A DNA stretch of 64,000 bases, taken from NCBI GenBank assembly GCA_015231825.1, contig JADGAV010000008.1:1-64000 (forward strand), read 5' to 3'. Source of the DNA: SAR324 cluster bacterium. Its GTDB lineage: Bacteria; SAR324; NAC60-12. The translations under genes were made by a program, and so were the position numbers. The notes under the pieces were generated by a model. That model ran no database searches and was not told where the DNA came from. It saw nothing but the letters and a program-made list of their open reading frames with translations. This document shows positions 63,752-64,000 of this stretch, in pieces; positions within the stretch are counted from its first letter, which is position 1; every line of letters begins with the position of its first letter.

Positions 63752-64000
63752 ATGCAAAGCAGTGCTTTCGAAGTTGGCAATGAGTTTTCTCCAAAATATT
63801 CCCTTTCGCATCTGACCTTATTGGATTGTCCAATTCCAGAATTGGTCTATATCGCTTCGCGGACGGGGTATGATGCCATCAGCCCACGCCTGATTCCGAT
63901 TGGTACCGCCGGGGAATGTCCTTTTTCCCCACTTGACAAAGAAATGAAGCGCGCAACGCGTAACGCTTTGAAATTAACCGGCATCGATGTCCATGAAATT
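63752..64000 (+). CDS. Sugar phosphate isomerase/epimerase family protein (5' part)
   Basis: The first 83 residues are visible before the window ends. SLSHLTLLDCPIPELVYIA and GYDAISPRLIPIG fit the start of a xylose-isomerase-like TIM barrel, as in sugar phosphate isomerases/epimerases of the AP-endonuclease-2 superfamily. Such enzymes rearrange keto sugars or inosose. The ATG at 63752 follows AAGGA; an in-frame ATG at 63737 is possible. It is preceded by operator copy 3 and would belong to the same catabolic set as the Gfo/Idh dehydrogenase and kinase. Confidence 0.75.
   Translation, partial: MQSSAFEVGNEFSPKYSLSHLTLLDCPIPELVYIASRTGYDAISPRLIPIGTAGECPFSPLDKEMKRATRNALKLTGIDVHEI

Noticed and set aside
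1-64000. Insertion sequences, integrases, phage genes or attachment sites
   Set aside because: No transposase, recombinase, terminal inverted repeat or phage structural gene was recognised anywhere; the window reads as stable chromosome with catabolic clusters.

Overview
This 64 kb window is an ordinary-density bacterial chromosome segment, about 45 genes on both strands with short gaps and mid-40s GC by eye. It has no rRNA, tRNA, CRISPR array or insertion sequence that I can see. Twin-arginine and Sec signal peptides, two TRAP transporters, a DMSP-demethylase-like enzyme, a catabolic reductive dehalogenase, an arsenite methylase and a selenoprotein suggest a metabolically versatile, probably marine Gram-negative proteobacterium. 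A SAR324- or deltaproteobacteria-like lineage is my guess; no phylogenetic marker here settles it.

Layout. (1) 1-389: end of a class III nucleotide cyclase, apparently frameshifted near its 3' end. (2) 399-11108, minus strand: a peptide/opine-type ABC transporter operon. It encodes a Tat-exported family 5 binding protein with circularly permuted sequence order, two permeases, two ATPases and an enolase-superfamily enzyme. A three-gene FAD/[2Fe-2S] amino-acid or opine dehydrogenase and an OccR/NocR-like LysR regulator follow. A good -35/-10 promoter precedes the operon, with a T-N11-A dyad centred near -64. (3) 11591-18151: an Asp/Glu-racemase/maleate-isomerase family enzyme, an EamA transporter, tex, a hypothetical protein, an XRE regulator and a GrdB-like selenoprotein. 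The selenoprotein is interrupted by an in-frame UGA with a SECIS-like hairpin directly behind it. (4) 18452-25684: a secreted hypothetical protein, a signalling block (Hpt, CheB-CheR-PAS, and a hybrid kinase containing a LOV photosensor) and sigZ. (5) 26078-33297: arsM, a GNAT enzyme with a GH84 hexosaminidase, psuK-psuG, and two PLP aminotransferases. (6) 33716-39175: two secreted proteins with Sel1-like repeats, then a six-PAS hybrid kinase.

(7) 39480-51032 looks like a catabolic island: TRAP transporter, DapA-family lyase, atypical SDR, 4-oxalocrotonate tautomerase, molybdopterin oxidoreductase, a 1075-residue self-sufficient reductive dehalogenase fused to its own reductase, and a PNPOx-like flavoprotein. 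(8) 51118-54674, minus: DmdA-like protein and an orphan xanthine-dehydrogenase-type large subunit. (9) 54843-55601: rsmE.

(10) 55714-64000: a GntR/FCD regulator, a Gfo/Idh/MocA dehydrogenase, a second TRAP transporter, a PfkB kinase, a citryl-CoA-lyase-like protein and the start of a sugar-phosphate isomerase. An identical 14-bp sequence, AATATATGATATTA, occurs in three of its intergenic regions and a 12/14 match in a fourth. This suggests a GntR-controlled regulon for uptake and breakdown of one sugar-like or sugar-acid substrate.

The strongest candidates for something new are the permuted binding protein, the selenoprotein that routine gene calling would split, the reductive-dehalogenase island, the LOV/CheB-CheR signalling block, and the repeated operator. 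All functional statements come from reading motifs and remembering families; no database search was run.
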